Under the pieces are notes generated by a model. The model saw only the letters and a list, made by a program, of their open reading frames with translations. It was not told the origin of the DNA and did not search any database. The translations under genes and the position numbers were made by a program. Source: Actinomycetota bacterium (GTDB taxonomy: Bacteria > Actinomycetota > Thermoleophilia > Gaiellales > Gaiellaceae). Taken from it: DNA of 6,693 nucleotides. Shown here one piece after another: positions 1-5,235 of this stretch. The stretch's first letter is position 1. The number at the start of each line of letters is the position of its first letter. The stretch is from positions 1 through 6,693 of the forward strand of contig JACCVK010000302.1 in the NCBI GenBank assembly GCA_013698195.1. Direction: 5' to 3'.

Positions 1-90
1 TGGGAGCCCACTTACTGAGCCTGACCAGGTCCTCTCGACGGCCGAGCAACAAAACGGTCGCAAGAGCGACCGGCGCTGTGCTCGAGCGCT
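1..90 (+). other. Non-coding leader upstream of dnaX, no gene recognised
   Basis: No convincing reading frame or sigma70-type promoter is visible here; the only TA dinucleotide (13-14) does not begin a TAnnnT box, so dnaX is probably transcribed from outside the window. Bases 55-61 (CGGTCGC) pair perfectly with 66-72 (GCGACCG) around an AAGA loop, a stable 7-bp hairpin. Bases 1-10 (TGGGAGCCCA) contain half of a structure that could continue upstream. In many bacteria the SRP RNA gene (ffs) lies just before dnaX, so this could be the tail of an RNA gene, but I cannot find the conserved SRP loop sequences and do not call one. Confidence 0.4.
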
Positions 91-121
91 GGGAGTTTTC
101 TCCCGAAGGGAGGGAACTCCC
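91..121 (+). promoter_or_regulatory. Double-hairpin element enclosing the dnaX ribosome binding site
   Basis: The stretch is built from four 5-base arms in the order GGGAG (91-95), CTCCC (100-104), GGGAG (108-112), CTCCC (117-121). It can fold in two exclusive ways. One is a single 14-bp stem, 91-104 with 108-121, containing two G-U pairs (98/114 and 99/113) and a GAA loop. The other is two 5-bp hairpins, with a TTTT loop (96-99) and a GGAA loop of the GNRA class (113-116). The Shine-Dalgarno-like AGGGAGGG (107-114) is mostly paired in either fold, and the structure ends on the base just before the proposed start codon. A role in translational control of dnaX is inferred. Confidence 0.55.
107..114 (+). 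promoter_or_regulatory. Ribosome binding site that supports the CTG start of dnaX
   Basis: AGGGAGGG is a strong match to the anti-Shine-Dalgarno sequence and ends 7 bases before CTG at 122, a normal spacing. No comparably placed site precedes the GTG at 167. The site lies inside the 3' arm of the hairpin element at 91-121. Confidence 0.6.
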
Positions 122-1735
122 CTGACCGCGCTCTACCGCAAGTACCGACCGCAGACGTTCGACGACGTGGTGGGACAGGAGGCGGTCGTACGCACGCTGC
201 GGAACGCGATCGAGCAGGATCACGTCCGCCAGGCGTACCTCTTTGCCGGGCCGCGCGGAACCGGGAAGACGTCCATGGCGCGGATCCTCGCGAAGGCGCT
301 CAACTGCGAGAGCTCTCCGGTGCCGACATCGTCTCCGGACGGCACCTGCTCGACGTGCGTCGCGATCGCGAACGGCACCTCGCTCGACGTCGTCGAGATG
401 GATGCTGCTTCGCAACGCGGGATCGACGACATCCGGGAGATTCGCGAGCGCGTCGTGCTCCAGCCGGTCTCAGGCCGGCACAAGGTCTACATCCTGGACG
501 AGGCGCACCAACTCACCGATGCGGCTTGGAACGCGCTGCTCAAGCTCATCGAAGAGCCTCCGCCCCACCTCGTCTTCGTCTTCTGCACGACCGACCTCGG
601 CAAGGTCATTCCGACCGTGCGCTCGCGGTGCCAGACGTTCGTGTTCCAGCGGCCGCGGCTCGCCGAGCTCGTGACGGTGCTGCGCCGCGTCGCCGACGGC
701 GAAGGAATCGAGGCGCCCGACGCGTCGCTCTCGCTGATCGCCAGGAGCGCGCGTGGTGCGTTCCGCGATGCTGTCTCCACTCTCGACCAGCTTGCCTCCG
801 CGACGAGTGGGGCCGTCGATCCGCAGGCCGTCCTCCAGCTTCTCGGCGCGGTGGACGAGGACGCGCTGCTTCGGCTCTGCGACATGGTGGTCGACCGGGA
901 CACCGCGGGTGCGCTGGTCTTCATCGAGGAGCTCGGCGAGCAGGGGCAGGACCTGGGCCGGCTCGTCACCGATCTCCTCGAGCATCTCCGACACCTCCTG
1001 CTCGTCCAGCACGTGGGTCACGTACCGGAGTCGCTGCCGGTGACGGAGGAGACGAAGGAGCTCCTTCGTCAGCAGGCGAATCAGCTTCCCGAGCCGACCG
1101 TCCTGCGACTCATCGATCTCCTCGGCGTTGCGCTCGAGGACATGCGGCAAGGCGGCGACCCGCGGTTGCCGCTCGAGCTCGCGCTAGTGAAGGTGACGCG
1201 CCCGCAGGCTGATCTCTCGCGCGAGTCGCTCGCGCATCGTGTCGAGGTGCTCGAAAGTCGCTCGCCCTCCAGCGCAGCGCAATCGACGAGGTCCGAGACC
1301 GTCGCGAACGCAGACTCGGCGGTCGTGCCCACTCCGCCGAGTGAGGCGCCCGAGGAGTCGACCGGACCGGCAATTGCTCTCGAGCAGGTGGTAGATGCTT
1401 GGCAGCGCTCGATCGTCGAGGCAGTGCGCGAGCGATCTATTCCGGTCGCAAGCCTCCTGGCCGAGGCGACCCCGACGGAGCTCGCTGACGACACGCTCAC
1501 GCTCGAGTTTCCCGCCGGTGCCGACTTCCACCGCCGCCAGGTCGGTGAGCCGGGCAACATCGGCGTGCTGCGCGACGCGCTCTACGAGGTGACGGGACGG
1601 CGGCTGACCGTCGTTCTCGAGACAGGTGAGACCCAAGCACCGGAAGATCAGGACGACGAGCCGATCTCCGAGGACGACTGGATCGCCTCGCTCAAGGACA
1701 CATTCGACGCCCGAGAGGTGGAACCGGATCCATGA
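122..1735 (+). CDS. dnaX: DNA polymerase III subunit gamma/tau (clamp-loader ATPase)
   Basis: DnaX is the AAA+ motor of the replicative clamp loader, which opens the sliding clamp and places it on primed DNA. The predicted protein has 537 residues. Seen in order: the family N-terminal motif ALYRKYRPQTF (residues 3-13), Walker A GPRGTGKTS (43-51), zinc module C62-D73-C76-C79, Walker B YILDEAH (123-129), sensor-1 CTTD (155-158), arginine-finger motif SRC (R169, the same number as in E. coli), a collar-like helical region, a Ser/Pro/Ala/Glu-rich linker (about 376-419), a C-terminal domain (about 420-505) and an acidic tail. There is no ATG, GTG or TTG in frame from base 2 until GTG at 167, and a start there would remove the conserved N-terminal motif, so CTG at 122 is chosen, backed by AGGGAGGG at 107-114. 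One usual zinc cysteine is Asp73. No A-rich slippery site for gamma production was seen. The stop overlaps the ybaB start. Confidence 0.95.
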   Translation: MTALYRKYRPQTFDDVVGQEAVVRTLRNAIEQDHVRQAYLFAGPRGTGKTSMARILAKALNCESSPVPTSSPDGTCSTCVAIANGTSLDVVEMDAASQRGIDDIREIRERVVLQPVSGRHKVYILDEAHQLTDAAWNALLKLIEEPPPHLVFVFCTTDLGKVIPTVRSRCQTFVFQRPRLAELVTVLRRVADGEGIEAPDASLSLIARSARGAFRDAVSTLDQLASATSGAVDPQAVLQLLGAVDEDALLRLCDMVVDRDTAGALVFIEELGEQGQDLGRLVTDLLEHLRHLLLVQHVGHVPESLPVTEETKELLRQQANQLPEPTVLRLIDLLGVALEDMRQGGDPRLPLELALVKVTRPQADLSRESLAHRVEVLESRSPSSAAQSTRSETVANADSAVVPTPPSEAPEESTGPAIALEQVVDAWQRSIVEAVRERSIPVASLLAEATPTELADDTLTLEFPAGADFHRRQVGEPGNIGVLRDALYEVTGRRLTVVLETGETQAPEDQDDEPISEDDWIASLKDTFDAREVEPDP

Positions 1736-2061
1736 AATTCGACATGAACAAGATGCTCCAGGAGGCCCAGCGGATGCAGGCCGAGCTCGCCCAAGCTCAA
1801 GAAGAGGCCGCGAAGGAGGTGGTCGAGGCCTCGGCCGGCGGCGGCATGGTGTCCGTGAAGGCGAATGGCGCCGGCGAGGTGGTCGAGATCCGGATCGACG
1901 CGAAGGCGATCGACCCCGGCGACCCGGAGCTGCTCGCCGACATGGTGCTCGCGGCGGTGAACGAGGCGCTCCGCTCGTCGAGAAGCCTCATGGAGTCCAA
2001 GATGTCCGGGATCGTGCCGGGAGACCTCGGCGGGCTCGGCGGGCTCCTGCCCGGCAGTTAG
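1732..2061 (+). CDS. ybaB: YbaB/EbfC family nucleoid-associated protein
   Basis: This 109-residue protein belongs to the YbaB/EbfC family of small dimeric DNA-binding proteins, usually encoded between dnaX and recR. What shows it: an N-terminal amphipathic helix with the family pattern NKMLQEAQRMQAELAQAQEE (residues 6-25), a central GGGMVSVKANGAGEVVEIRID beta region, a DPELLADMVLAAVNEAL helix, and a Gly/Leu-rich tail. Length is typical. The ATG overlaps the dnaX stop by 4 bases (ATGA), which suggests translational coupling; AGAGGTGG at 1714-1721 may serve as ribosome binding site. In other bacteria the protein coats and bends DNA and has been linked to recombination and gene regulation; the exact role here is not shown by the sequence. 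Confidence 0.95.
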   Translation: MKFDMNKMLQEAQRMQAELAQAQEEAAKEVVEASAGGGMVSVKANGAGEVVEIRIDAKAIDPGDPELLADMVLAAVNEALRSSRSLMESKMSGIVPGDLGGLGGLLPGS

Positions 2062-2108
2062 CTGGGCCTCGCCGCGCAGGATCCGTCGCGCTCGGCGACC
2101 CGTCCGGA

Positions 2109-2720
2109 ATGGACGGATACGCTCCCCGCGTGCTGAGCCCTGCGGTCGAGAACCTCGTCGTCCAGCTCGCCAAGCTGCCCGGAATCGGCCGGCGTACGGC
2201 TCAGCGCCTCACGTTCCATCTGCTCGCGGCGCGTCCGGACGATGCCCTCGAGCTCTCACGCGCGATCGAGGAGGTCAAAGCTCGGGTGCGGTTCTGCCGC
2301 GAGTGCGGGAACCTGACCGAGGAGGAGCTCTGCGAGGTGTGCGCGGACGTCCGGCGCGACCGCTCCGTCATCTGCGTGGTCGAGCAGCCGGTGGACGTTG
2401 TCTCGGTCGAGCGGACGCACGAGTACCGCGGGCTGTATCACGTTCTCGGGGGTGCGCTGTCGCCGATCGACGGGGTGGATCCTGCGGATCTCCGCATCGG
2501 TGGCCTGCTCGCGCGCATCGAGAACGGCGGAGTCGACGAGGTCGTGCTCGCGACGAACCCCACCATGACCGGCGAGGCGACGGCCGCCTACATCGCCGAT
2601 CGGCTGCGGAACAAGGTGCGTGTTACCCGGCTTGCGAGCGGCCTTCCGGTCGGCGGGGATCTCGAGTACGCAGACGAAGTGACCCTGGGCCGGGCGCTCG
2701 CAGGCCGTCGCGACATGTGA
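2109..2720 (+). CDS. recR: Recombination protein RecR
   Basis: RecR works with RecO (and RecF) to load RecA on single-stranded gaps during recombinational repair. The 203-residue product, close to the usual 200, shows the family layout: a helix-hairpin-helix region (LAKLPGIGRRTAQRLTFHLL, residues 20-39), a four-cysteine zinc finger (C63, C66, C75, C78), a Toprim domain beginning at VICVVE (87-92) and including ATNPTMTGEATA, and a C-terminal segment with the characteristic GLPVGGDLEYADEVTLGRAL. The start is uncertain: ATG at 2109 has only a weak ribosome binding site, and GTG at 2130 in the same frame would give 196 residues beginning at the LSPAVENL segment. It lies 47 bases after ybaB and is probably in the same transcript, which then meets the terminator at 2806-2849. 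Confidence 0.95.
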   Translation: MDGYAPRVLSPAVENLVVQLAKLPGIGRRTAQRLTFHLLAARPDDALELSRAIEEVKARVRFCRECGNLTEEELCEVCADVRRDRSVICVVEQPVDVVSVERTHEYRGLYHVLGGALSPIDGVDPADLRIGGLLARIENGGVDEVVLATNPTMTGEATAAYIADRLRNKVRVTRLASGLPVGGDLEYADEVTLGRALAGRRDM

Positions 2721-2805
2721 GCCGCCAAACGTTTTTTCCGCAAATTGCGTCTTTCTGGTTGTAGAGGGGCTTGCATCGGGTGGCCGCTGCTCATAGATTG
2801 CACCC
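2721..2805 (+). other. AT-rich spacer after recR with short palindromes
   Basis: This stretch is clearly richer in A/T than the genes around it. It holds the palindrome AAACGTTT (2727-2734) running into six T (2732-2737), then the inverted repeat CGCAAATTGCG (2739-2749). GGGTG (2778-2782) can pair with CACCC (2801-2805). These could be operator-like sites or a weak first terminator for recR; neither is certain. Confidence 0.35.
2771..2799 (+). promoter_or_regulatory. Possible sigma70-type promoter between recR and lysC
   Basis: TTGCAT (2771-2776) and TAGATT (2794-2799) are separated by exactly 17 bases, matching 3 of 6 and 4 of 6 consensus positions. The predicted start near 2806 coincides with the first base of the terminator stem. 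If active, it would make a roughly 45-base hairpin RNA or a terminated leader ahead of lysC. Chance matches of this quality are common in AT-rich spacers. Confidence 0.3.
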
Positions 2806-2849
2806 ACTGAACCGGCGGGCCTTCGGGTCAGTCGGTTCAGTATTTTTTT
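2806..2849 (+). terminator. Intrinsic terminator of the dnaX-ybaB-recR transcript
   Basis: ACTGAACCG (2806-2814) pairs perfectly over 9 bp with CGGTTCAGT (2833-2841). Inside the loop, GGCC (2818-2821) pairs with GGTC (2826-2829, one G-U) around a TTCG tetraloop. The stem is followed by A and seven T (2843-2849). This is a textbook rho-independent terminator for the + strand. Confidence 0.85.
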
Positions 2850-2876
2850 GGGGAGATTCAGCTCCCCGCCGCTTTT
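2850..2876 (+). terminator. Second hairpin directly behind the terminator
   Basis: GGGGAG (2850-2855) pairs perfectly with CTCCCC (2862-2867) around the loop ATTCAG, followed after GCCGC by four T (2873-2876). It starts on the base after the first terminator's T-run. It may be a backup terminator or part of a leader structure; the T-run is short and not adjacent. Confidence 0.4.
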
Positions 2877-2934
2877 CAAGAGCGTGAGTCAGGTTCTTCA
2901 CGGCGCTGCCCGGGAAGACGCCCCGCTCGCTGCC

Positions 2935-2940
2935 TAGACT
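2935..2940 (+). promoter_or_regulatory. -10 element for a leaderless lysC transcript
   Basis: TAGACT fits the actinobacterial TAnnnT pattern and its last base lies 7 bases before the ATG at 2948, so the transcript would start at about 2947-2948, on the start codon. No clear -35 box and no Shine-Dalgarno sequence precede the ATG, which agrees with leaderless initiation. Inferred from position and motif only. Confidence 0.45.
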
Positions 2941-2947
2941 TGTCGGG

Positions 2948-4231
2948 ATGCCGGCTTCCGAGTTCGAGGCCGTTCCCGCCGTCGAGACCGATTCCAAGCC
3001 GTCACCGGCCGGCCTCGTCGTGATGAAGTTCGGCGGCTCCTCCGTCGCCGATACGGAACGCATCCTGATCGTTGCCCGGCGACTCGCAGCCGCCCGCGAG
3101 CGCGGCCTGCGCGTCGTCGGGGTGCTCTCTGCAATGGGCGACTCGACCGACGAGCTCTTCACCCTCGCGCGCGAGATCTCGCCGCGCCCGCACGAGCGAG
3201 AGCTCGACATGCTCGTCTCGGTCGGCGAGCGGATCTCCTGCGCGCTCGCGGCCATGGCACTCCTCGACCTCGGGCACGACGCCGTGTCGCTGACCGGCTC
3301 GCAGGCCGGAATCGTCACGGACACCGCGCACGGCAAGGCGAAGATCCTCGAGGTGCGGGCGAGGCGGATCCACGAGGCGCTCGACCGTGGCGCAATCGTG
3401 CTGGTCGCTGGTTTCCAAGGCGTGTCCACGGAGGCAGAGGTGACGACGCTCGGCCGCGGTGGGTCAGACACAACGGCTGTGGCGCTCGCCTCCGCACTCG
3501 GTGCAGAAGCCTGCGAGATCTACACGGACGTGGACGGTGTCTTCAGCGCGGACCCGCGCGTCGTCCGTGGAGCTCGAAAGCTCGATGCCGTGAGCTACGA
3601 CGAGATGCTCGAGCTCTCCGCATCGGGCGCGCGGGTGCTCCAGCTACGCTCGGTCGAGTTTGCGAGGAACCACGGAGTCGCGCTGCACGTGCGCTCGTCT
3701 TTCTCGGACGACGAGGGCACCTGGGTGACGGCGGAGGAGTCGGGTCGGATGCTCGAGAAGGCGATGATCTCCGGAATCGCGCACACCGTGGATGAGACGG
3801 TGTACCGCGTCGAGGGCATTCCGGCGGCGGCGCTGCTCTCCGCGCTTGCCTCCTCGCATGTCAACGTCGACACGATCCTCCGAGTCGCGGACGAGATCGT
3901 GTTCTCGGCGCCGAGCGACGACGGGGAGACGACCTCGCGGACGCTCGACGAGTTAGGCGCGCGCTGGAGCGCGGACGCGGACCTCGGGAAGGTGAGCGTC
4001 GTCGGCGCGGGAATGAAGAGCCATCCCGGCGTCGCGGCGACGGCATTCGAGACGCTCGACGCGAACGGAATCGAGCCGCTGGTCGTGTCCACGTCGCCCA
4101 TCAAGATCACCTGCTACGTACGGCGCTCCGAGGTCGACCGCGCCGTCGCGGCGCTGCACGAGGCGTTCGGCCTCGGCGAGCTCGCGCCGAGTAGCTCAGA
4201 GCCACAAGGCCTCGCACGGGGTCGCACATGA
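2948..4231 (+). CDS. lysC: Aspartokinase, alpha subunit (two C-terminal ACT domains)
   Basis: The enzyme phosphorylates aspartate to 4-aspartyl phosphate with ATP, the committed step towards lysine, threonine, methionine and diaminopimelate. The 427-residue protein has the family motifs: KFGGSS (27-32) at the kinase N-terminus, LTGSQAG, TLGRGGSDTTAVALA and CEIYTDVDGVFSADPRVV in the amino-acid kinase domain, then two ACT domains from about residue 270 with GKVSVVGAGMKSHPGVAA in the second. The C-terminus (ALHEAFGLGEL) resembles actinobacterial LysC. Compared with those relatives there are about 22 extra N-terminal residues; ATG at 2948 is preferred because TAGACT lies 7 bases upstream, while GTG or ATG at 3020/3023 has no ribosome binding site. 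The usual LQN loop of ACT domain 1 reads LRV (311-313). The stop overlaps the asd start by 4 bases. Confidence 0.95.
   Translation: MPASEFEAVPAVETDSKPSPAGLVVMKFGGSSVADTERILIVARRLAAARERGLRVVGVLSAMGDSTDELFTLAREISPRPHERELDMLVSVGERISCALAAMALLDLGHDAVSLTGSQAGIVTDTAHGKAKILEVRARRIHEALDRGAIVLVAGFQGVSTEAEVTTLGRGGSDTTAVALASALGAEACEIYTDVDGVFSADPRVVRGARKLDAVSYDEMLELSASGARVLQLRSVEFARNHGVALHVRSSFSDDEGTWVTAEESGRMLEKAMISGIAHTVDETVYRVEGIPAAALLSALASSHVNVDTILRVADEIVFSAPSDDGETTSRTLDELGARWSADADLGKVSVVGAGMKSHPGVAATAFETLDANGIEPLVVSTSPIKITCYVRRSEVDRAVAALHEAFGLGELAPSSSEPQGLARGRT
3733..3739 (+). promoter_or_regulatory. Internal ribosome binding site in lysC
   Basis: GGAGGAG is a near-perfect Shine-Dalgarno sequence placed 9 bases before the in-frame ATG at 3749, exactly at the junction between kinase and ACT domains. 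It is better than any site in front of the full-length gene. Confidence 0.55.
3749..4231 (+). CDS. lysC: Aspartokinase beta subunit from an internal in-frame start
   Basis: Translation from ATG at 3749 (Met268 of the long form) would give a 160-residue protein made only of the two ACT regulatory domains. It is in the same frame and shares its stop with the full-length protein. In Corynebacterium glutamicum and in Bacillus subtilis aspartokinase II, a beta subunit of about 160-170 residues is made this way from within the aspartokinase gene and assembles with alpha as alpha2beta2. From memory, the C. glutamicum beta subunit begins at the equivalent point (MEEAVLTGVA, here MLEKAMISGIA). The strong ribosome binding site at 3733-3739 supports real initiation. 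The product has not been shown in this organism; the call rests on position, spacing and family precedent. Confidence 0.55.
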   Translation: MLEKAMISGIAHTVDETVYRVEGIPAAALLSALASSHVNVDTILRVADEIVFSAPSDDGETTSRTLDELGARWSADADLGKVSVVGAGMKSHPGVAATAFETLDANGIEPLVVSTSPIKITCYVRRSEVDRAVAALHEAFGLGELAPSSSEPQGLARGRT

Positions 4232-5163
4232 ACGCCTCGTCGCGAATCGCCGTCGTCGGCGCGACCGGAGCGGTGGGACGAGTCACGCTCGCTCTCCTCC
4301 GCGAGCGAGGCTTCAGCGATGTGCACGCGCTCGCGTCCGAGCGCTCTGCGGGCTTGACGATCGACGGCCTCGACGTCGAGGAGGCAACGCCAGAACGTCT
4401 CGCAGGTGGCGACTTCGACGTCTGCCTCTTCTCCGTCGACGCCGCGGCGAGCCGCGAGCTCGTTCCGGCCACGGCTGCGGCCGGCGCGCTCTGCGTGGAC
4501 AAGTCGGCCGCATTCCGGCTGGAAGACGGCGTCCCGCTCGTCGTCCCGGAGGTGAACGCGGAGCGAGCGCTCGAGCACCGCGGCATCGTCGCGAACCCGA
4601 ACTGTTCCTCCATTCCGCTCGCACTGGTGCTTGCGCCGCTTCGGGATGCCGCCGGCCTCGCACGTGTGCGTGTCTCGACCTATCAGTCTGCTTCGGGCGC
4701 TGGAGCCCAGGCCCTCGAGCGACTTCGTGCCGAGCGGCCGGACGACCACGATCTCCGGATGGACTGGTCGTTCGACGGCTTCGAGCTCGACGAGGAGCAA
4801 AAGATCCGCGCGGAGACGCGCAAGATCCTCGAGCTCCCCGAACTGCCTCTCTCCGCGACGTGCGTCCGGGTTCCCGTCCCGGTCGGGCATGCGGAGGCGG
4901 TCTGGATCGAGACGGAGGACGCACTTTCCGCCGAGCAGGCCGAGCGCATTCTCGGAGCCGCGGAGGGGATCCGCCTGGTGCAGTTTCCGTCGCCCGCCCA
5001 GGCGACCGGCGGCGACGACGTGCTGGTCGGCAGGGTGCGCCAGGACACGGTTGCCGAGCGCGGGCTGGCGCTCTTCCTCGCCTGCGACAACCTGCGGAAG
5101 GGCGCGGCCCTGAACGCGATCCAGATCGCGGAGCTCGTCACCGCGGCTCGCGCCGCTGCGTAG
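4228..5163 (+). CDS. asd: Aspartate-semialdehyde dehydrogenase
   Basis: Asd reduces 4-aspartyl phosphate, the product of LysC, to aspartate semialdehyde with NADPH, in the cytoplasm. Seen in the 311-residue protein: the nucleotide-binding GATGAVG (residues 11-17), NPNCSSIP with active-site Cys126, STYQSASGAG (150-159), DEEQKIRAETRKI (188-200), CVRVPVPVGHAEAV (212-225) with the probable catalytic His221, and a C-terminal DNLRKGAALNAIQIAEL close to the mycobacterial enzyme. It is some 30 residues shorter than the usual 340-350: the segment between the SGAG motif and the ETRKI helix lacks the common PIAFNV-P-D stretch and reads through DWSFDGFELDEEQK instead. All recognised catalytic motifs remain, so I expect activity. 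The ATGA overlap with lysC indicates coupled translation of two consecutive pathway steps. Confidence 0.93.
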   Translation: MNASSRIAVVGATGAVGRVTLALLRERGFSDVHALASERSAGLTIDGLDVEEATPERLAGGDFDVCLFSVDAAASRELVPATAAAGALCVDKSAAFRLEDGVPLVVPEVNAERALEHRGIVANPNCSSIPLALVLAPLRDAAGLARVRVSTYQSASGAGAQALERLRAERPDDHDLRMDWSFDGFELDEEQKIRAETRKILELPELPLSATCVRVPVPVGHAEAVWIETEDALSAEQAERILGAAEGIRLVQFPSPAQATGGDDVLVGRVRQDTVAERGLALFLACDNLRKGAALNAIQIAELVTAARAAA

Positions 5164-5182
5164 GCACCTGGGCGACGTAAGC

Positions 5183-5200
5183 GCCGTGTAAGCGGCTTTT
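5183..5200 (+). terminator. Weak terminator candidate after asd
   Basis: GCCG (5183-5186) pairs with CGGC (5193-5196) around TGTAAG and is followed by four T (5197-5200). With only 4 bp in the stem it is marginal, but it is the only terminator-like structure between asd and the next gene. Confidence 0.3.
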
Positions 5201-5223
5201 CAAAAAGGCAATCAAACCTCTGC

Positions 5224-5229
5224 TACCTT
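5224..5229 (+). promoter_or_regulatory. -10 element for a leaderless transcript of the 5236 gene
   Basis: TACCTT fits TAnnnT. If its last T is -7, +1 falls at 5236, the G of the GTG start codon. No Shine-Dalgarno lies before that GTG. The upstream region (5197-5219) is A/T-rich but has no clear -35 box. Confidence 0.45.
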
Positions 5230-5235
5230 CGACCG

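Noticed and set aside
470..1150. Minus-strand open frame of 226 codons within dnaX
   Set aside because: It is fully covered by a conserved gene in the other direction; its composition mirrors the dnaX codons and no family is recognisable.
355..1212. 285-codon + strand frame overlapping dnaX
   Set aside because: It is an Arg/Ala-rich out-of-frame shadow of dnaX.
122..1735. Programmed frameshift site producing a short gamma form of DnaX
   Set aside because: No A-rich slippery heptamer of the E. coli A-AAA-AAG type is present in the linker region.
1626..2108. Upstream extension of the recR frame through the end of dnaX and all of ybaB
   Set aside because: The extended part is Arg/Gly/Pro-rich shadow sequence; RecR family length and motifs fit a start at 2109 or 2130.
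2721..2947. Lysine riboswitch ahead of lysC
   Set aside because: The 227-base spacer is mostly taken up by terminator hairpins and shows none of the conserved L-box helices I can recall; the putative leaderless start would also leave no room for it.
5197..5207. Inverted repeat around TTTTCAAAAA after asd as an operator
   Set aside because: It is a short low-complexity A/T tract that easily arises by chance; nothing else supports a binding site.
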